Below the pieces are notes generated by a model that was given only the letters and a program-made list of their open reading frames with translations, was not told the origin of the DNA and did no database searches. Shown here one piece after another: positions 27,364 through 37,126 of a DNA stretch of 64,000 bases. A program made the position numbers and the translations under genes. The DNA lies in contig CP060219.1 in NCBI GenBank assembly GCA_023898365.1, forward strand, positions 992,001 to 1,056,000, written 5' to 3'. The first letter of the stretch is position 1. The number at the start of each line of letters is the position of its first letter. This DNA comes from Candidatus Woesearchaeota archaeon (GTDB taxonomy: Archaea > Nanobdellota > Nanobdellia > Woesearchaeales > GCA-023898365).

Positions 27364-28553
27364 AGTAAGAAGTAAATCATGGTCGGCACCAAAAGCGAGC
27401 CTAATAGAAAATGCTTAGAAACACCTAACTTTACTGCAAGAAAGCCCAAGGATGAACTAACAACAAGCAATACAATCCCAAAGAAGCGGTCAAAGAAAAA
27501 CGAAGCAAGAACAAGCCCTCCCAGGACAAGCAACGTAATCAAACGATAATTAATTGATTCAAACAGAACAGCGGCCTTTCGTGCCAGAAACAATCCAAGA
27601 AAAACAAGCATGCAACCAACACATAAAAGAAGCGATAAGAAAAAAATACTTTGTGCAAACGAAATTTCAGCAAGCAAAGAAAACACTCCCAAAACGGCGC
27701 CATTTCTCGCTTTTTCTAACGTGTGAGCAGTAATAATACTTACCACAAAATTTGCTGTGTTAATCCCACCCACTAAGAGCATGAAGAGTTCATCACCAAT
27801 ATTCTTTAGCATTCTTTGAGCAAACACAGCAACTTGACTTGAACCAAGACCAGGCAAGAAACCAGCTGCAAAACCAGCAACAGCAGCAAAAAACGAGGTT
27901 TTCAAAAAACCCCGTGGCGCATGTTGAGAAGCGACTGTTTGCTTTGGAGGGTTCGATGCAGTAAGAAGGGAATCAAGAAGCAAAGCAATACCAAAATATC
28001 CTGTTAAGAGATGAAACAAGGGTTGCGAAAGAAAATCCATAGAAAAAACTACGTAGCCAAGAAAACCCGATAAGAAAAAAATAAGCCACGCAAAAAAAGA
28101 ACGAGCAAAAAACAACAGAAAACAAACAAGAGCCAAGAGTATCAACCCAACAACCCCATCAAGAGCACTTCCAATCAACGGAATGAGCAAAAAAAGAAAT
28201 GGTGACAACGACACCACACAGAGCAAAGAAAAGAATGAGCCGACAAGCGTTAAAAACACTGCACGAAAACCGTTACCTGCCATGACCAATTTATGACCTG
28301 GCAGCGCAGCTAAAACCAACGACTCATCAGGAACGCCAAGAAACACCGAAGGAATTGCATCAAGAAAAGAATGCGTCAGCGCCGTTGAAAGAATAACAAC
28401 AGCAACCGCAAGCAAAGAAAAATGCGCAGCAAGAAAAGGAGCAAACGCAACAAGAAACGCCGCAACCAAGTTCACATGCACACCAGGAACAAGGCCTGTA
28501 AAAATCCCGGCGGTCACACCAGCCAGTATTGCAAGTAATATTTCTATGAACAT
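27360..28553 (-). CDS. TctA/DUF112-like tripartite tricarboxylate permease
   Basis: This 397-aa protein has about 11 membrane segments. The N-terminal GVTAGIFTGLVPGVHVNLVA and the repeat FAAGFLPGLGSSQVAVFAQR are the paired Gly/Pro motifs typical of TctA-like permeases. Archaeal members occur without the TctB/TctC partners, as here. The substrate is unknown. Confidence 0.85.
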   Translation of the reverse strand: MFIEILLAILAGVTAGIFTGLVPGVHVNLVAAFLVAFAPFLAAHFSLLAVAVVILSTALTHSFLDAIPSVFLGVPDESLVLAALPGHKLVMAGNGFRAVFLTLVGSFFSLLCVVSLSPFLFLLIPLIGSALDGVVGLILLALVCFLLFFARSFFAWLIFFLSGFLGYVVFSMDFLSQPLFHLLTGYFGIALLLDSLLTASNPPKQTVASQHAPRGFLKTSFFAAVAGFAAGFLPGLGSSQVAVFAQRMLKNIGDELFMLLVGGINTANFVVSIITAHTLEKARNGAVLGVFSLLAEISFAQSIFFLSLLLCVGCMLVFLGLFLARKAAVLFESINYRLITLLVLGGLVLASFFFDRFFGIVLLVVSSSLGFLAVKLGVSKHFLLGSLLVPTMIYFLL

Positions 28554-28663
28554 ATAATGCCTATAACGACTAGGTTTATATGTTTCGACCTTGTCATGCT
28601 GAAGGATTTTTCAAAAACATTATAAAACAGCAGTTTTTTGAGATATTGCGGGGTGAATCTGTG

Positions 28664-29200
28664 ATGAAATACGTACTTGCCTTGATTTTGGTGCTCGCAG
28701 CGTTCTTAGGCGGATGCTCGAGCGGAGGAGAACAAATGACAAACAAAATTGCTGTAATTGAAACGAATAAGGGGACAATGGAAATAGAATTATTTCAAGA
28801 TAAAGCGCCCATTACAACACAAAACTTTATCGATCTGGCCCAAAAAGGTTTTTATGATGGTTTGCGTTTTCATCGAGTCATAAAGGATTTCATGATTCAA
28901 GGTGGAGACCCTAAGGGAGATGGCACAGGAGGTCCTGGATATTCTATTCAGGACGAATTTCATCCAGATCTCAAGCATGATGCTAAGGGTATTTTGTCAA
29001 TGGCGAATGCGGGTGCGAACACTGGTGGAAGCCAATTTTTTATCACGCTTGTTCCCACTCCTTGGCTTAATGGCAAGCACGCAGTCTTTGGTAAAGTTAT
29101 CAAGGGAGAAGATGTTTTAGATGCGATTGGTGCAGTGCAAACAGGTGCGGGAGATAAACCTGTGCAAGATGTTGTTATGACCAAAGTAACCATCAGATAA
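28664..29200 (+). CDS. Lipoprotein cyclophilin-type peptidyl-prolyl isomerase
   Basis: The start is set at ATG 28664 because gggtga lies 8 nt upstream and the protein then begins with a clean lipoprotein signal (FLGGC, C18). The cyclophilin domain contains RFHRVIKDFMIQGGD with the catalytic Arg, then NTGGSQFFITL and WLNGKHAVFGKV. It would aid folding at the cell surface. Confidence 0.92.
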   Translation: MKYVLALILVLAAFLGGCSSGGEQMTNKIAVIETNKGTMEIELFQDKAPITTQNFIDLAQKGFYDGLRFHRVIKDFMIQGGDPKGDGTGGPGYSIQDEFHPDLKHDAKGILSMANAGANTGGSQFFITLVPTPWLNGKHAVFGKVIKGEDVLDAIGAVQTGAGDKPVQDVVMTKVTIR

Positions 29201-29229
29201 GTCAACGAGATTTACCAGAAAACATGGTG

Positions 29230-30315
29230 CTACGCAATAAGTATTTCTTTTATTTTTAGATTATATCTTTCAATGATTTCATCGAAGTGTTCTTGGTCTT
29301 CTTCGCAAACTAGAGTGAGCACATATCCTTTTTTATCGTTTCTTCCCGTTCTGCCCATTCGGTGGACGTAGAACTCTGGTTGGCGGGAAACATCATAGTT
29401 AATAATCATATCAACCGATTCGATATGCAGCCCTCTTGCTGCCACATCTGTTGTGATGAGCACCTTTATTTTTCCATGTTTAAATTGGCTAAGCAAGTTA
29501 GTTCTTTGCGTTTGCTTAACATCTCCGTGCAAAGCTTTTGCATGAGGAAAAATGTTTGCGAGTTCTTCAGCACGATCTTTTCGATTACAAAACATCATTG
29601 CTCGATCGTATTTCTTTGTTTTTAGGAACTTGAGCAATTTCTCATTTTTTTCTTTAATTGGAGAACGGATGTATTCTTGCACAATATTCTTCGGGATTTG
29701 CTCACCAATAGTTTGTACGTCGTAGCTTGGCAGCAAGTTCATGAATTCGGTTACTCGATTACTTATCGTAGCGGAAGACAAGACGATCTGCGCTTCCTTA
29801 CTTACTCGTGATCTTAGGTAGACACATTCTTTAAAGAAACCATTGTCAAACATTTGATCGCTTTCATCAAAAACCAAATAACGAACGTCCCCTACTTTTA
29901 TTGACTTTGCATTAATGTGCTGCACCAACCTTCCCGGAGTTCCGATCATGATGTGCGTCTTTTTTGTTATGGTCTTTTTATCTTTGACTATTTCTTTTCC
30001 ACCGTGTAAAACACCAACTTTAATTCCAAGTGCATCACCTATGCGTTCACATTCCTTGCAAATTTGCACGGCAAGTTCTCTGGTTGGTACAACAACCATC
30101 ATTTGTATGCCTACTTTTGGATTAATTTTGTTCAAGAAGCCAAGAAGAAAAGCAAGGGTTTTTCCACTGCCTGTTTTTGAAGTAAATAAGAGGTTTTCTC
30201 CGGTAAGCAAGAGAGGGATAATTTTTTGCTGAATGAGTGTTGGCTCTTGATACGCTAACTGAGAAAGGATTTCTTGAACGTCTTTCTTAAGTCCAAGTTC
30301 TTTGAAGGATGCCAT
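29230..30315 (-). CDS. DEAD-box RNA helicase
   Basis: Start ATG 30315 gives MASFKELGL, the expected Q-motif entry; an upstream in-frame ATG at 30366 would run into the preceding gene. Motifs: Q (YQEPTLIQQKIIP), I (SKTGSGKT), Ia (PTRELAV), II as DESD instead of DEAD, III (SSAT), V (TTDVAARGLH) and VI (HRMGRTGR). The protein is compact at about 361 aa, with no C-terminal extension. Confidence 0.92.
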   Translation of the reverse strand: MASFKELGLKKDVQEILSQLAYQEPTLIQQKIIPLLLTGENLLFTSKTGSGKTLAFLLGFLNKINPKVGIQMMVVVPTRELAVQICKECERIGDALGIKVGVLHGGKEIVKDKKTITKKTHIMIGTPGRLVQHINAKSIKVGDVRYLVFDESDQMFDNGFFKECVYLRSRVSKEAQIVLSSATISNRVTEFMNLLPSYDVQTIGEQIPKNIVQEYIRSPIKEKNEKLLKFLKTKKYDRAMMFCNRKDRAEELANIFPHAKALHGDVKQTQRTNLLSQFKHGKIKVLITTDVAARGLHIESVDMIINYDVSRQPEFYVHRMGRTGRNDKKGYVLTLVCEEDQEHFDEIIERYNLKIKEILIA

Positions 30316-30319
30316 GTGC

Positions 30320-31708
30320 TTACTCAGTAGAACTTGAACGTTGTTTATAATCTTTCTTGATTGCAAGCATCATGTGTTCTCTAAAGAAGTTCATTGTTTT
30401 AGGGTACTTGTTGATCGCCTCTATTCTTTTTTTCAACCTGTTTTTTATGACCATAACTTCTTTTTGTTGCAGTCCCGATGCAACTTCGAACGTTATTTGC
30501 GGTTCAAGAACCGTGCGTTCTTTTTTAACAATCTTTGTTATGCCAAACTCCTTATAGTTTTCATACACTGGCGTTCCTTCTTGGAGTCCAAATGTTGAGG
30601 AAGAAATTAGATCTATATTGTCTTTGTTTCTCTCAAGAAATTCAATAGTTTGTAAGAGTTCTTCTTTTGTTTCTGTTGGAAAGCCAAACATGGTGTACAA
30701 TACATTTGCAATACCTGCTTTTTTCGCATCACGCACTACCTGCTCAACATCGTCTACTGCAGTTCCCTTCTGAATAAGGTCCAGTATTCTTTGCGATCCC
30801 GATTCAAAACCCCAAATGACCATGACTAGCCCTGCATCAGCCAATGTCTTGAGCGTCTTGAAATCTAAGTCCTTTGTCGGCCGTAATTGACAACTCCAGG
30901 TGCATTGAAGAGATCGTACCATTGCGGCAAATTCGAGGAGTCGTTTTTTTGGAATCATATCATCAATTAAGAAGAACTGATGTTCTTTTGAAGCAAGAAT
31001 GGTTTTTTTAATCATATTCATATCATACTCAAAATAGGGCACTTTTGCGTAATGCGCACAAAACGTGCATTTCTTATGAAAACATGTTGTTGTTGTTTTA
31101 AGCGGCAACACGGGTGTTGGAATAAAATACGCTTTAAGATTCCACGTTTCAAAGAGAGGATATGAAGAAAAATCCAACGCGTCATGAGAAATCTTTTTTT
31201 CCTCAATGAACGCAAGCAGTTCAATCTCATTTGCAAGAGTGTGATCGGCAAGAGCAACAAGTTTGGCGTTAGTTGCTGGTCCTCCAATGATGGTGGTAAT
31301 GCCTCGCTCGCGTAATGCAAGTAACATGCTCTTTGCAAAGAATGCTTGACTGGAGTAGACTATGCTGAATGCGACAACATCTGGTTTATAGGCAAGAAGC
31401 GTATTTAAGAGTTCGTCGAAGAACTCAGGTTGTTCTCCACGAACCACCTTCTTATTGTTTTCTGAATACGTGTGACTTGTTTCTTTAAGGAATTGGGCAG
31501 ATACGTCGTCATAATCACTCCACCTCTCTTGGTTCTTGAAATATTCTTGATATGAAGGAAACTTACGTTCATGAAACAACACGTTCAAATCAAGTACGTC
31601 AATGTGAGCAGAAGAATTTGCAGCTAAGAAAGCATGCATCGCAGCTAACGAGTACGGAGGACTAACAGGTGTGCAAAAGGGCAAGTAGACCAGAAGTAGT
31701 CGTTTCAT
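30320..31708 (-). CDS. B12-binding-type radical SAM protein
   Basis: This 462-aa protein has an N-terminal Rossmann-like B12-binding domain (about 1-170, with VVAFSIVYSSQ and IIGGPAT) and a radical SAM core. The cluster motif is CFHKKCTFC (C-x4-C-x2-C), as in many B12-radical SAM enzymes. Later motifs include WGFESGSQRILDLIQKG. The substrate is unknown. It lies 4 nt upstream of the helicase start on the same strand. Confidence 0.88.
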   Translation of the reverse strand: MKRLLLVYLPFCTPVSPPYSLAAMHAFLAANSSAHIDVLDLNVLFHERKFPSYQEYFKNQERWSDYDDVSAQFLKETSHTYSENNKKVVRGEQPEFFDELLNTLLAYKPDVVAFSIVYSSQAFFAKSMLLALRERGITTIIGGPATNAKLVALADHTLANEIELLAFIEEKKISHDALDFSSYPLFETWNLKAYFIPTPVLPLKTTTTCFHKKCTFCAHYAKVPYFEYDMNMIKKTILASKEHQFFLIDDMIPKKRLLEFAAMVRSLQCTWSCQLRPTKDLDFKTLKTLADAGLVMVIWGFESGSQRILDLIQKGTAVDDVEQVVRDAKKAGIANVLYTMFGFPTETKEELLQTIEFLERNKDNIDLISSSTFGLQEGTPVYENYKEFGITKIVKKERTVLEPQITFEVASGLQQKEVMVIKNRLKKRIEAINKYPKTMNFFREHMMLAIKKDYKQRSSSTE

Positions 31709-31751
31709 AATGAGTCCTCAAAACTGTAAATAAAAAAAATCTAAAAAACAA

Positions 31752-33161
31752 TTATGCTGACTGACTATGAGATCTTCGCTCAGAACTTGGTCTTGAGAAT
31801 GACCTTCTTGGTGAAGACGATCTTTCTCCACTTCTTGAAGAACTGCGAGTTCCTTCTCGATCGCTAAATCGTTCTCGAGAAACGCCACTTCCTCTATGCG
31901 ATGAGATTCCTTGTCGAGATCCTTCTCTGCGCGGACCTGATCGTGGAGCACTATCTCGAGAGGATGAACTTCGTCGATCACCAAAACGTCCTTGACTTGG
32001 TCGTCCGCGAGGTCCCGTTCCTCGAGATTGCGGTCTTCCCGTATCAAAAGACACCCGTTGAAACGGTTCTTTTGGGAGTTCTTTAATGGTAACATCGAAG
32101 CGTTGCAAGATTTGGCCAAAGGTGTCATAGTCTCGTTCACAAAGAAGCGTAATTGCTACACCTTTTTCTCCTGCACGGGCAGTTCGTCCAACCCGATGCA
32201 CATATTCTTCTGGGTCGTTTGAAAGATCATAATTGATAACGTGAGAGATGTCGCCTATGTGTAAACCTCGCGCTGCAACTGCAGACGCGACAAGAATTTG
32301 CACATCTCCTTCATTGTATTGTTTCATGACTTCAAGTCGTTTGCTTTGCGTGAGTTTTCCATGAATCATAGACACTTCAAACCCTTGTTTTTTGAGATTC
32401 TTTGTGAGCATCTCGACAGTGGTTCTTGCTGAGCAAAAAATTATGGTGCGTCCAAAGTCTTTTTTTGAAAGTAAATGGACGAGCATCGAGAATTTTTCGT
32501 TCGTTCGCAGTGCATAATAATATTGTTCAAGTAAATTTGCAGAAACACTCTGTTCAGCTTTCACAACTACCGGCTCGTGCATGAACTTATGTTGTAACTG
32601 TTCTACTTCTTGAGCGATGGTAGCACCAAATAAGAGCATTTGCCTATTATCAGGTGTTTCGCCAATAATGCGTGAAACATCCTCGATAAATCCCATATCG
32701 ACCATCTTGTCAGCTTCATCAACTGCAACGCACGTGATGCGTGACAGGTCCAAATTTTTTCGCTCCAAATGATCAAGTGTTCGTCCAGGAGTTCCGACAA
32801 GAATTTCTGCTTTCTTCATCGCTTTGATCTGAGGCTCCATACCAACACCACCATAAATGGTTGCTACCTTGAATCCTAAATATTTAGCAAACTTCGTAAA
32901 CTCACCGGCGATTTGCACGGCAAGTTCTCTGGTTGGCACAAGTACCATGACTTGCAAGCCTTCGCCCTTCTTAATAAAATCAAGCATGGGAACGGCAAAC
33001 GTGACTGTTTTTCCAGAGCCTGTCTTTGAGATGCCAATAACATCTTCTCCATCAAGAATGTGTGGAATTGCTTCCTCTTGAATTTGTGTTGGCGTGGTGA
33101 TGCCATCGTCTTTGAGTGCTGCCACTATTTCTTCTCGTAGGTCAAAATCTTCAAATAACAT
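31752..33161 (-). CDS. DEAD-box RNA helicase with Arg/Ser-rich tail
   Basis: This 469-aa protein has all helicase motifs (SKTGSGKT, PTRELAV, DEAD, GAT, ARGLH, HRVGRTARAG). After about residue 375 there is a roughly 90-aa tail rich in Arg, Ser and Gly with RS and RG dipeptides, likely an RNA-binding disordered region comparable to bacterial DeaD/CshA tails. A cold or RNA-remodelling role is inferred. Confidence 0.94.
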   Translation of the reverse strand: MLFEDFDLREEIVAALKDDGITTPTQIQEEAIPHILDGEDVIGISKTGSGKTVTFAVPMLDFIKKGEGLQVMVLVPTRELAVQIAGEFTKFAKYLGFKVATIYGGVGMEPQIKAMKKAEILVGTPGRTLDHLERKNLDLSRITCVAVDEADKMVDMGFIEDVSRIIGETPDNRQMLLFGATIAQEVEQLQHKFMHEPVVVKAEQSVSANLLEQYYYALRTNEKFSMLVHLLSKKDFGRTIIFCSARTTVEMLTKNLKKQGFEVSMIHGKLTQSKRLEVMKQYNEGDVQILVASAVAARGLHIGDISHVINYDLSNDPEEYVHRVGRTARAGEKGVAITLLCERDYDTFGQILQRFDVTIKELPKEPFQRVSFDTGRPQSRGTGPRGRPSQGRFGDRRSSSSRDSAPRSGPRREGSRQGISSHRGSGVSRERFSDREGTRSSSRSGERSSSPRRSFSRPSSERRSHSQSA

Positions 33162-33319
33162 TTTTTTTACTTCTCCTTGGAATTACTGCAAGGGTTTACT
33201 CGTGTACGTTTGTTAAACTCTTGTGAAACAGAAATAGATTGAAAATCGAGTTCAACGTACTCTGTTTCGGCCTTCCAAAATACGTTAAAGGGAAGAATGT
33301 GCATTTATAAATATTGTTA

Positions 33320-33868
33320 TTATTCACGAGAGAATAAATAGAGATATTCGCCATATCCTTCTGCAGCCATGTTTTCTTTAGGTACAAAGCGTAGCGCCGC
33401 AGAATTAATACAGAAACGCTCTCCAGTCGGACCAGGACCGTCGTTAAAAACATGACCAAGATGAGAATCAGCCTGTTTTGAGCGAACTTCCGTGCGAGAA
33501 ACAAAAAGAGTGGCATCCTCTTCTGTCGTTACTTCACCAATTGGTTTGGTAAACGACGGCCAACCCGTCCCAGAATCATACTTATCAGTGGAAGAAAACA
33601 GTGGTTCGCCAGAAACAACATCAACATAAATTCCTTCTTCTGTAGAATCCCAATACGCGTTTGCAAAGGCACGCTCCGTTCCTTCCTGTTGGGTTACATG
33701 ATACTGCAAAGGAGAAAGAGTGGTTTTGAGTTCCTCATTAGATGGTTTTTCAAAAGTAGTTTGTTTCATACGCACCTCCTCGTGATCAGCAGCATACGAG
33801 CCACTATCTTGCATAAGCGCACAACCTGCAAGCAAAAAAACAGAGAGCGCCACAAAGAATATCCGCAT
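33320..33868 (-). CDS. msrB: Lipoprotein methionine-R-sulfoxide reductase (MsrB)
   Basis: ATG 33868 is chosen because a TATA-like catataaac lies about 26 nt upstream and the product starts with a lipoprotein signal (LLAGC, C16). The MsrB fold is clear: SSTDKYDSGTGWPSFTKPIG, SHLGHVFNDGPGPTGERF and catalytic Cys in RFCINSAALRF. The two zinc-binding CxxC motifs of many MsrBs are absent. It would repair oxidised surface proteins. Confidence 0.93.
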   Translation of the reverse strand: MRIFFVALSVFLLAGCALMQDSGSYAADHEEVRMKQTTFEKPSNEELKTTLSPLQYHVTQQEGTERAFANAYWDSTEEGIYVDVVSGEPLFSSTDKYDSGTGWPSFTKPIGEVTTEEDATLFVSRTEVRSKQADSHLGHVFNDGPGPTGERFCINSAALRFVPKENMAAEGYGEYLYLFSRE

Positions 33869-33944
33869 ACAAGACCGTACAAAGCGCCGTTTATATGTCT
33901 TGTTAAACAAAAATCAAGAACAAGAAAAAAAATGAGAAATAGGT

Positions 33945-34103
33945 TTACTCTTCTTCAGCGAACTTTTTTATGTCTTCGAAGTTTTCGACGATGAGTTTTG
34001 CTTTCATTCGTCCAAAGCTAAAAGGCCATTTGCCTTCTTGATCAGTTTCGCTGATGAGTTTTATCATTTTGTTTCCTTTAAATTCACCGAATTCTACTGG
34101 CAT
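33945..34103 (-). CDS. Small conserved-looking protein, 52 aa
   Basis: The frame encodes MPVEFGEFKGNKMIKLISET followed by a WPFSFGRMKAKLI segment and an acidic C-terminal helix. A strong Shine-Dalgarno-like ggtgat lies about 6 nt before the ATG. I recall similar short proteins in DPANN genomes but no function. It is located between MsrB and the Lrp-like regulator, all on the minus strand. Confidence 0.7.
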   Translation of the reverse strand: MPVEFGEFKGNKMIKLISETDQEGKWPFSFGRMKAKLIVENFEDIKKFAEEE

Positions 34104-34166
34104 TATCACATCACCTTAGATATGTTCTGGTCACGATCAATCCCTGTTCTTTTATAAAATTTGGGT

Positions 34167-35123
34167 TTAGAGATCCGTAAAGAGCGCAACAGGCACTGAA
34201 ACATGTTTAAGCACCGTTTGCGATTCGTAGAGTTGATAGTTGCGCACGCTAAACGTTTTGCGCAAATCATACAAGAGGTTTTCATGTTCGATTTGTTCGA
34301 GCACTATCATAAATTCGAAGTCACCTAAGAGTTTGATGGCCGAGACGATGTTTTTGTGTTGTTTTGCATATTCTATGAATCGCTGTATTTCTGACGGATT
34401 ATCATATTCAAGCTCTATAAAGACTATCACTCGCTGAATTTGCAGTTCTTCATAATTATAGGTGACTCCGTACCGTCTGATAATGGCTTGCTTTTCTAAC
34501 TGTTTTTTAAGATGCATGACTGTTTTTGCATCAAGGGATAGTTTTTCAGCTATGCGAAGCAAAGGCATAATCGGGTTGGCATACAGCTCGGCTAATACTT
34601 GAGATTGCTTTGGAGTAAGCGAAACTAAATCTCTGTCTCCTGAGAGAATAATTTCAGAGCGTTGACGTTTGGGAACTAAGTAGGCGGGATCGTAGAGGTG
34701 TTCGACAATAAGAACATGTTGGCCGACCAGCGAGAGCAATCCTTTGTTTTTTGCAAGTATTTCTCGGTGGTGCTTGTTGAACGAAGAAAGGTTTGGAGCG
34801 GTGAATCGCACGAGCAAATCTGCGCTTTGGGCAATCCGTTCGACGTGAGTGACTAATGGATGCTTCATGAATTGTTCATGAATAGCAGTGATGTTCTTTG
34901 CGTCAAAACGCAGGTAATTGTAGAGGACAAAGACAGAGACCAGTCCGAAGCGAGCAGGGTCAATAATGCAGTGGTAGTTTTGGATATGTCCTTTTTTTTC
35001 TAAAGTGGAACAGAGATAACTTGCTGATTGCTGACTAACACCGAGAAGTTGGCCAAGTTCCTTTGTCGTTCGCCTCGCATCAAGCGAAAGAAAATAAAGC
35101 GCTTTTCTAATTTTCTGCTGCAT
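34167..35123 (-). CDS. Lrp/AsnC-type regulator with two wHTH-RAM units
   Basis: This 318-aa protein holds an N-terminal HTH (RTTKELGQLLGVSQQSASYL), a ligand-binding-like RAM segment, then a second HTH (MPLLRIAEKLSLDAKTVMHL) and a second RAM-like domain. The duplicated arrangement is typical of archaeal two-domain Lrp-like regulators. It is divergent from the glycosyltransferase operon and could regulate it. Confidence 0.85.
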   Translation of the reverse strand: MQQKIRKALYFLSLDARRTTKELGQLLGVSQQSASYLCSTLEKKGHIQNYHCIIDPARFGLVSVFVLYNYLRFDAKNITAIHEQFMKHPLVTHVERIAQSADLLVRFTAPNLSSFNKHHREILAKNKGLLSLVGQHVLIVEHLYDPAYLVPKRQRSEIILSGDRDLVSLTPKQSQVLAELYANPIMPLLRIAEKLSLDAKTVMHLKKQLEKQAIIRRYGVTYNYEELQIQRVIVFIELEYDNPSEIQRFIEYAKQHKNIVSAIKLLGDFEFMIVLEQIEHENLLYDLRKTFSVRNYQLYESQTVLKHVSVPVALFTDL

Positions 35124-35189
35124 AATTTTGTAGAAAAGGATGTTTTATTTAAATATGTTGACTTTCTACTTGATTTTGAAAACAATTGT

Positions 35190-35199
35190 CTTATATAAT
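35190..35199 (+). promoter_or_regulatory. TATA box of the GT4/PIG-L operon
   Basis: The sequence cttatataat is centred about 26 nt before ATG 35220, implying a leaderless transcript. Confidence 0.6.
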
Positions 35200-35219
35200 T
35201 TTTTTACCCACACACGCGT

Positions 35220-36422
35220 ATGACCAAAAAGTTGAGTATTCTTAATGTTGGGCCAACACCTCCACGACTTGGAGGATCAGCATTTGTCAATATCGAGACG
35301 ATGATTCACTTGGCTGAACGAGGCCATCATGTTCGTGCAATATCACAACTTTCTGCAAGTCAACTTGCATCTCCAGATCATGATCGTTCCTGGAGAGGAA
35401 CAGGAGTAGAAGTGTTTCCGATTGAAGCAGAATTCCAACCATCTTCCAAACCTCTTTCAAGAAAAGAACTCAAAGATAAAGCAGACCTCATTCAAAGCCA
35501 GTTCATGCAACTCGTTAGAGAAGAGCGTCCAGATATTGTTATGGTTGGCCACGAATCGCAATCATTCTATGTTAATGAATTTGCACGAAAAATGGGAATC
35601 CCTGTGTTACAAGTCCTTCACGGCACACCAACCCATCTTATCGATCGCGGTGTTTTTCCACCCTGGCTTTCGGAACGATTTATGAAAGCAGTCGGGGCAG
35701 CAACCATTGTCATTGGTGTTTCTAAATATCTTGCCAATATTGTGCGAGGGTACGGAATTCTTCAGACAGCACACATCTATAATGGAACAGACACCAAATT
35801 ATTTGCGCCAAGAGACACGAAAGATCCAGAATTCTTAGCATCAATTGGAGCGTCATTAACCGATAAAGTGATCATGCACGCGTCAAATCTCAAATCAATA
35901 AAGAGACCACTTGACATTATTTATTCTGCAGCCATCGCTCTCGATTCGGATCCTTCTCTTCGCTATGTGTTTGTAGGTGACGGGCCACTTCGAGCAGAAA
36001 TGGAAGAAGTTGCAGAACAATTAGACATTAGTTCTCGTGTTTCATTCGTTGGAAAAACAACCTATGAAAAAATGCCTGAGTTTTTTCAGCACGCAGAAGT
36101 GTTTATTCTCTCTTCTGAACAAGAAGGATTTGGCAGAGTTATCAGAGAAGCACAAGCATGTAGGACCGTTCCTCTTGCAAGCAATATCGGCCCCATGGGA
36201 GAAGTTATTGACCATGGAAGAACAGGCGTTCTGTACGAAAAAGGAAATGTTCATGCACTTGCGGCAGAAACACTTGCCCTTACAAGAAATGAAGAACGAA
36301 GAAGACACATGGGAACGCAGGCAAGATTAGTGGCTGAAGCATACGACATTGCTGCAATGGTAGCAGACTATGAATCCGCACTTTCTGCACCCCATGATTT
36401 TCTTAAACAAAAAACTTTATAA
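35220..36422 (+). CDS. Family 4 glycosyltransferase
   Basis: This 400-aa GT-B enzyme has an N-terminal acceptor domain (GPTPPRLGGSAFVNIETMIH) and a C-terminal donor domain with the E-x7-E motif in EQEGFGRVIREAQACR. It is the first gene of an operon with two PIG-L deacetylases and an ATP-grasp ligase. The same family includes MshA and BshA, which start mycothiol and bacillithiol synthesis, but the acceptor here is unknown. Confidence 0.9.
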   Translation: MTKKLSILNVGPTPPRLGGSAFVNIETMIHLAERGHHVRAISQLSASQLASPDHDRSWRGTGVEVFPIEAEFQPSSKPLSRKELKDKADLIQSQFMQLVREERPDIVMVGHESQSFYVNEFARKMGIPVLQVLHGTPTHLIDRGVFPPWLSERFMKAVGAATIVIGVSKYLANIVRGYGILQTAHIYNGTDTKLFAPRDTKDPEFLASIGASLTDKVIMHASNLKSIKRPLDIIYSAAIALDSDPSLRYVFVGDGPLRAEMEEVAEQLDISSRVSFVGKTTYEKMPEFFQHAEVFILSSEQEGFGRVIREAQACRTVPLASNIGPMGEVIDHGRTGVLYEKGNVHALAAETLALTRNEERRRHMGTQARLVAEAYDIAAMVADYESALSAPHDFLKQKTL

Positions 36423-36423
36423 A
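36416..36423 (+). promoter_or_regulatory. Internal TATA box before the first PIG-L gene
   Basis: The sequence tttataaa overlaps the glycosyltransferase stop and is centred 26 nt before ATG 36446. It offers an internal leaderless promoter for the downstream part of the operon. Confidence 0.55.
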
Positions 36424-36445
36424 CTACTTAAAAGTGACAAACTTC

Positions 36446-37126
36446 ATGGATGAGAATAGATTCTTTAGCTTACCAACAACCATTCTCGCAATAGTAGCGC
36501 ATCCAGATGATGAAGTTAGTGGCATGGGAGGACTTCTCATAAAAAATTCTCAACTTGGCGGAACAAACCACATTATCTGTTATGGAGGATATGAACCTCA
36601 CCGAGCAACAGAATTTTCAAAAGCTGTCGCCATCCTTACTGCAAAAGGAAAACTTCTCAAAAGAAAAGAAGGACACTATATAGTAAACGAACGAGAAGAA
36701 GTAGATAAACTCAAAGAAGCCATTCGAAAAATAAAACCAACCATCATCATCACACATAGACCAACAAAAGAATACCATCTTGATCATCAAGATGTTTCAA
36801 GGGTAACAAGAAAAGCAGCAGTTGCAGCGCAAGTTGGAAAATCAGGTTGGCTTGTTAAAGGAATACTATATCCTGAAACGCAAATACTTCTTGAAACCAT
36901 TCACCTCTTCATACAAATAGATACGGCATATGAAACTCTTGTCAAAGCGTTTCAAGCACACACAAGCCAACTTGAAAAAAATGATTCATATTACGTAAAA
37001 AGTTTAGATGCAAGAACAAAACTTCGAGGAGTGCAAGCTGGATGCAAACGTGCAGAAGCATTCCAATTTGACCCAATCGAGTTAACATGCACCCCCCACT
37101 ATACAAATCAAGAGGCAAAAAAATGA
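36446..37126 (+). CDS. PIG-L/LmbE-family deacetylase 1
   Basis: ATG 36446 is chosen over GTG 36434 because the TATA box at 36416 places the transcript start there. The zinc motif AHPDDE lies near the N-terminus, with the third ligand in HRPTKEYHLDHQDV. Members remove N-acetyl from GlcNAc-type sugars. The end overlaps the next start (ATGA). Confidence 0.88.
   Translation: MDENRFFSLPTTILAIVAHPDDEVSGMGGLLIKNSQLGGTNHIICYGGYEPHRATEFSKAVAILTAKGKLLKRKEGHYIVNEREEVDKLKEAIRKIKPTIIITHRPTKEYHLDHQDVSRVTRKAAVAAQVGKSGWLVKGILYPETQILLETIHLFIQIDTAYETLVKAFQAHTSQLEKNDSYYVKSLDARTKLRGVQAGCKRAEAFQFDPIELTCTPHYTNQEAKK

Noticed and set aside
28580..28663. Upstream extension of the cyclophilin gene
   Set aside because: It would bury the lipoprotein signal 28 residues inside the protein, and the Shine-Dalgarno sequence points to 28664.
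29230..30366. Longer start (30366) for the compact DEAD-box helicase
   Set aside because: The extra 17 residues would overlap the upstream radical SAM gene by 47 nt. The ATG at 30315 gives a canonical N-terminus.
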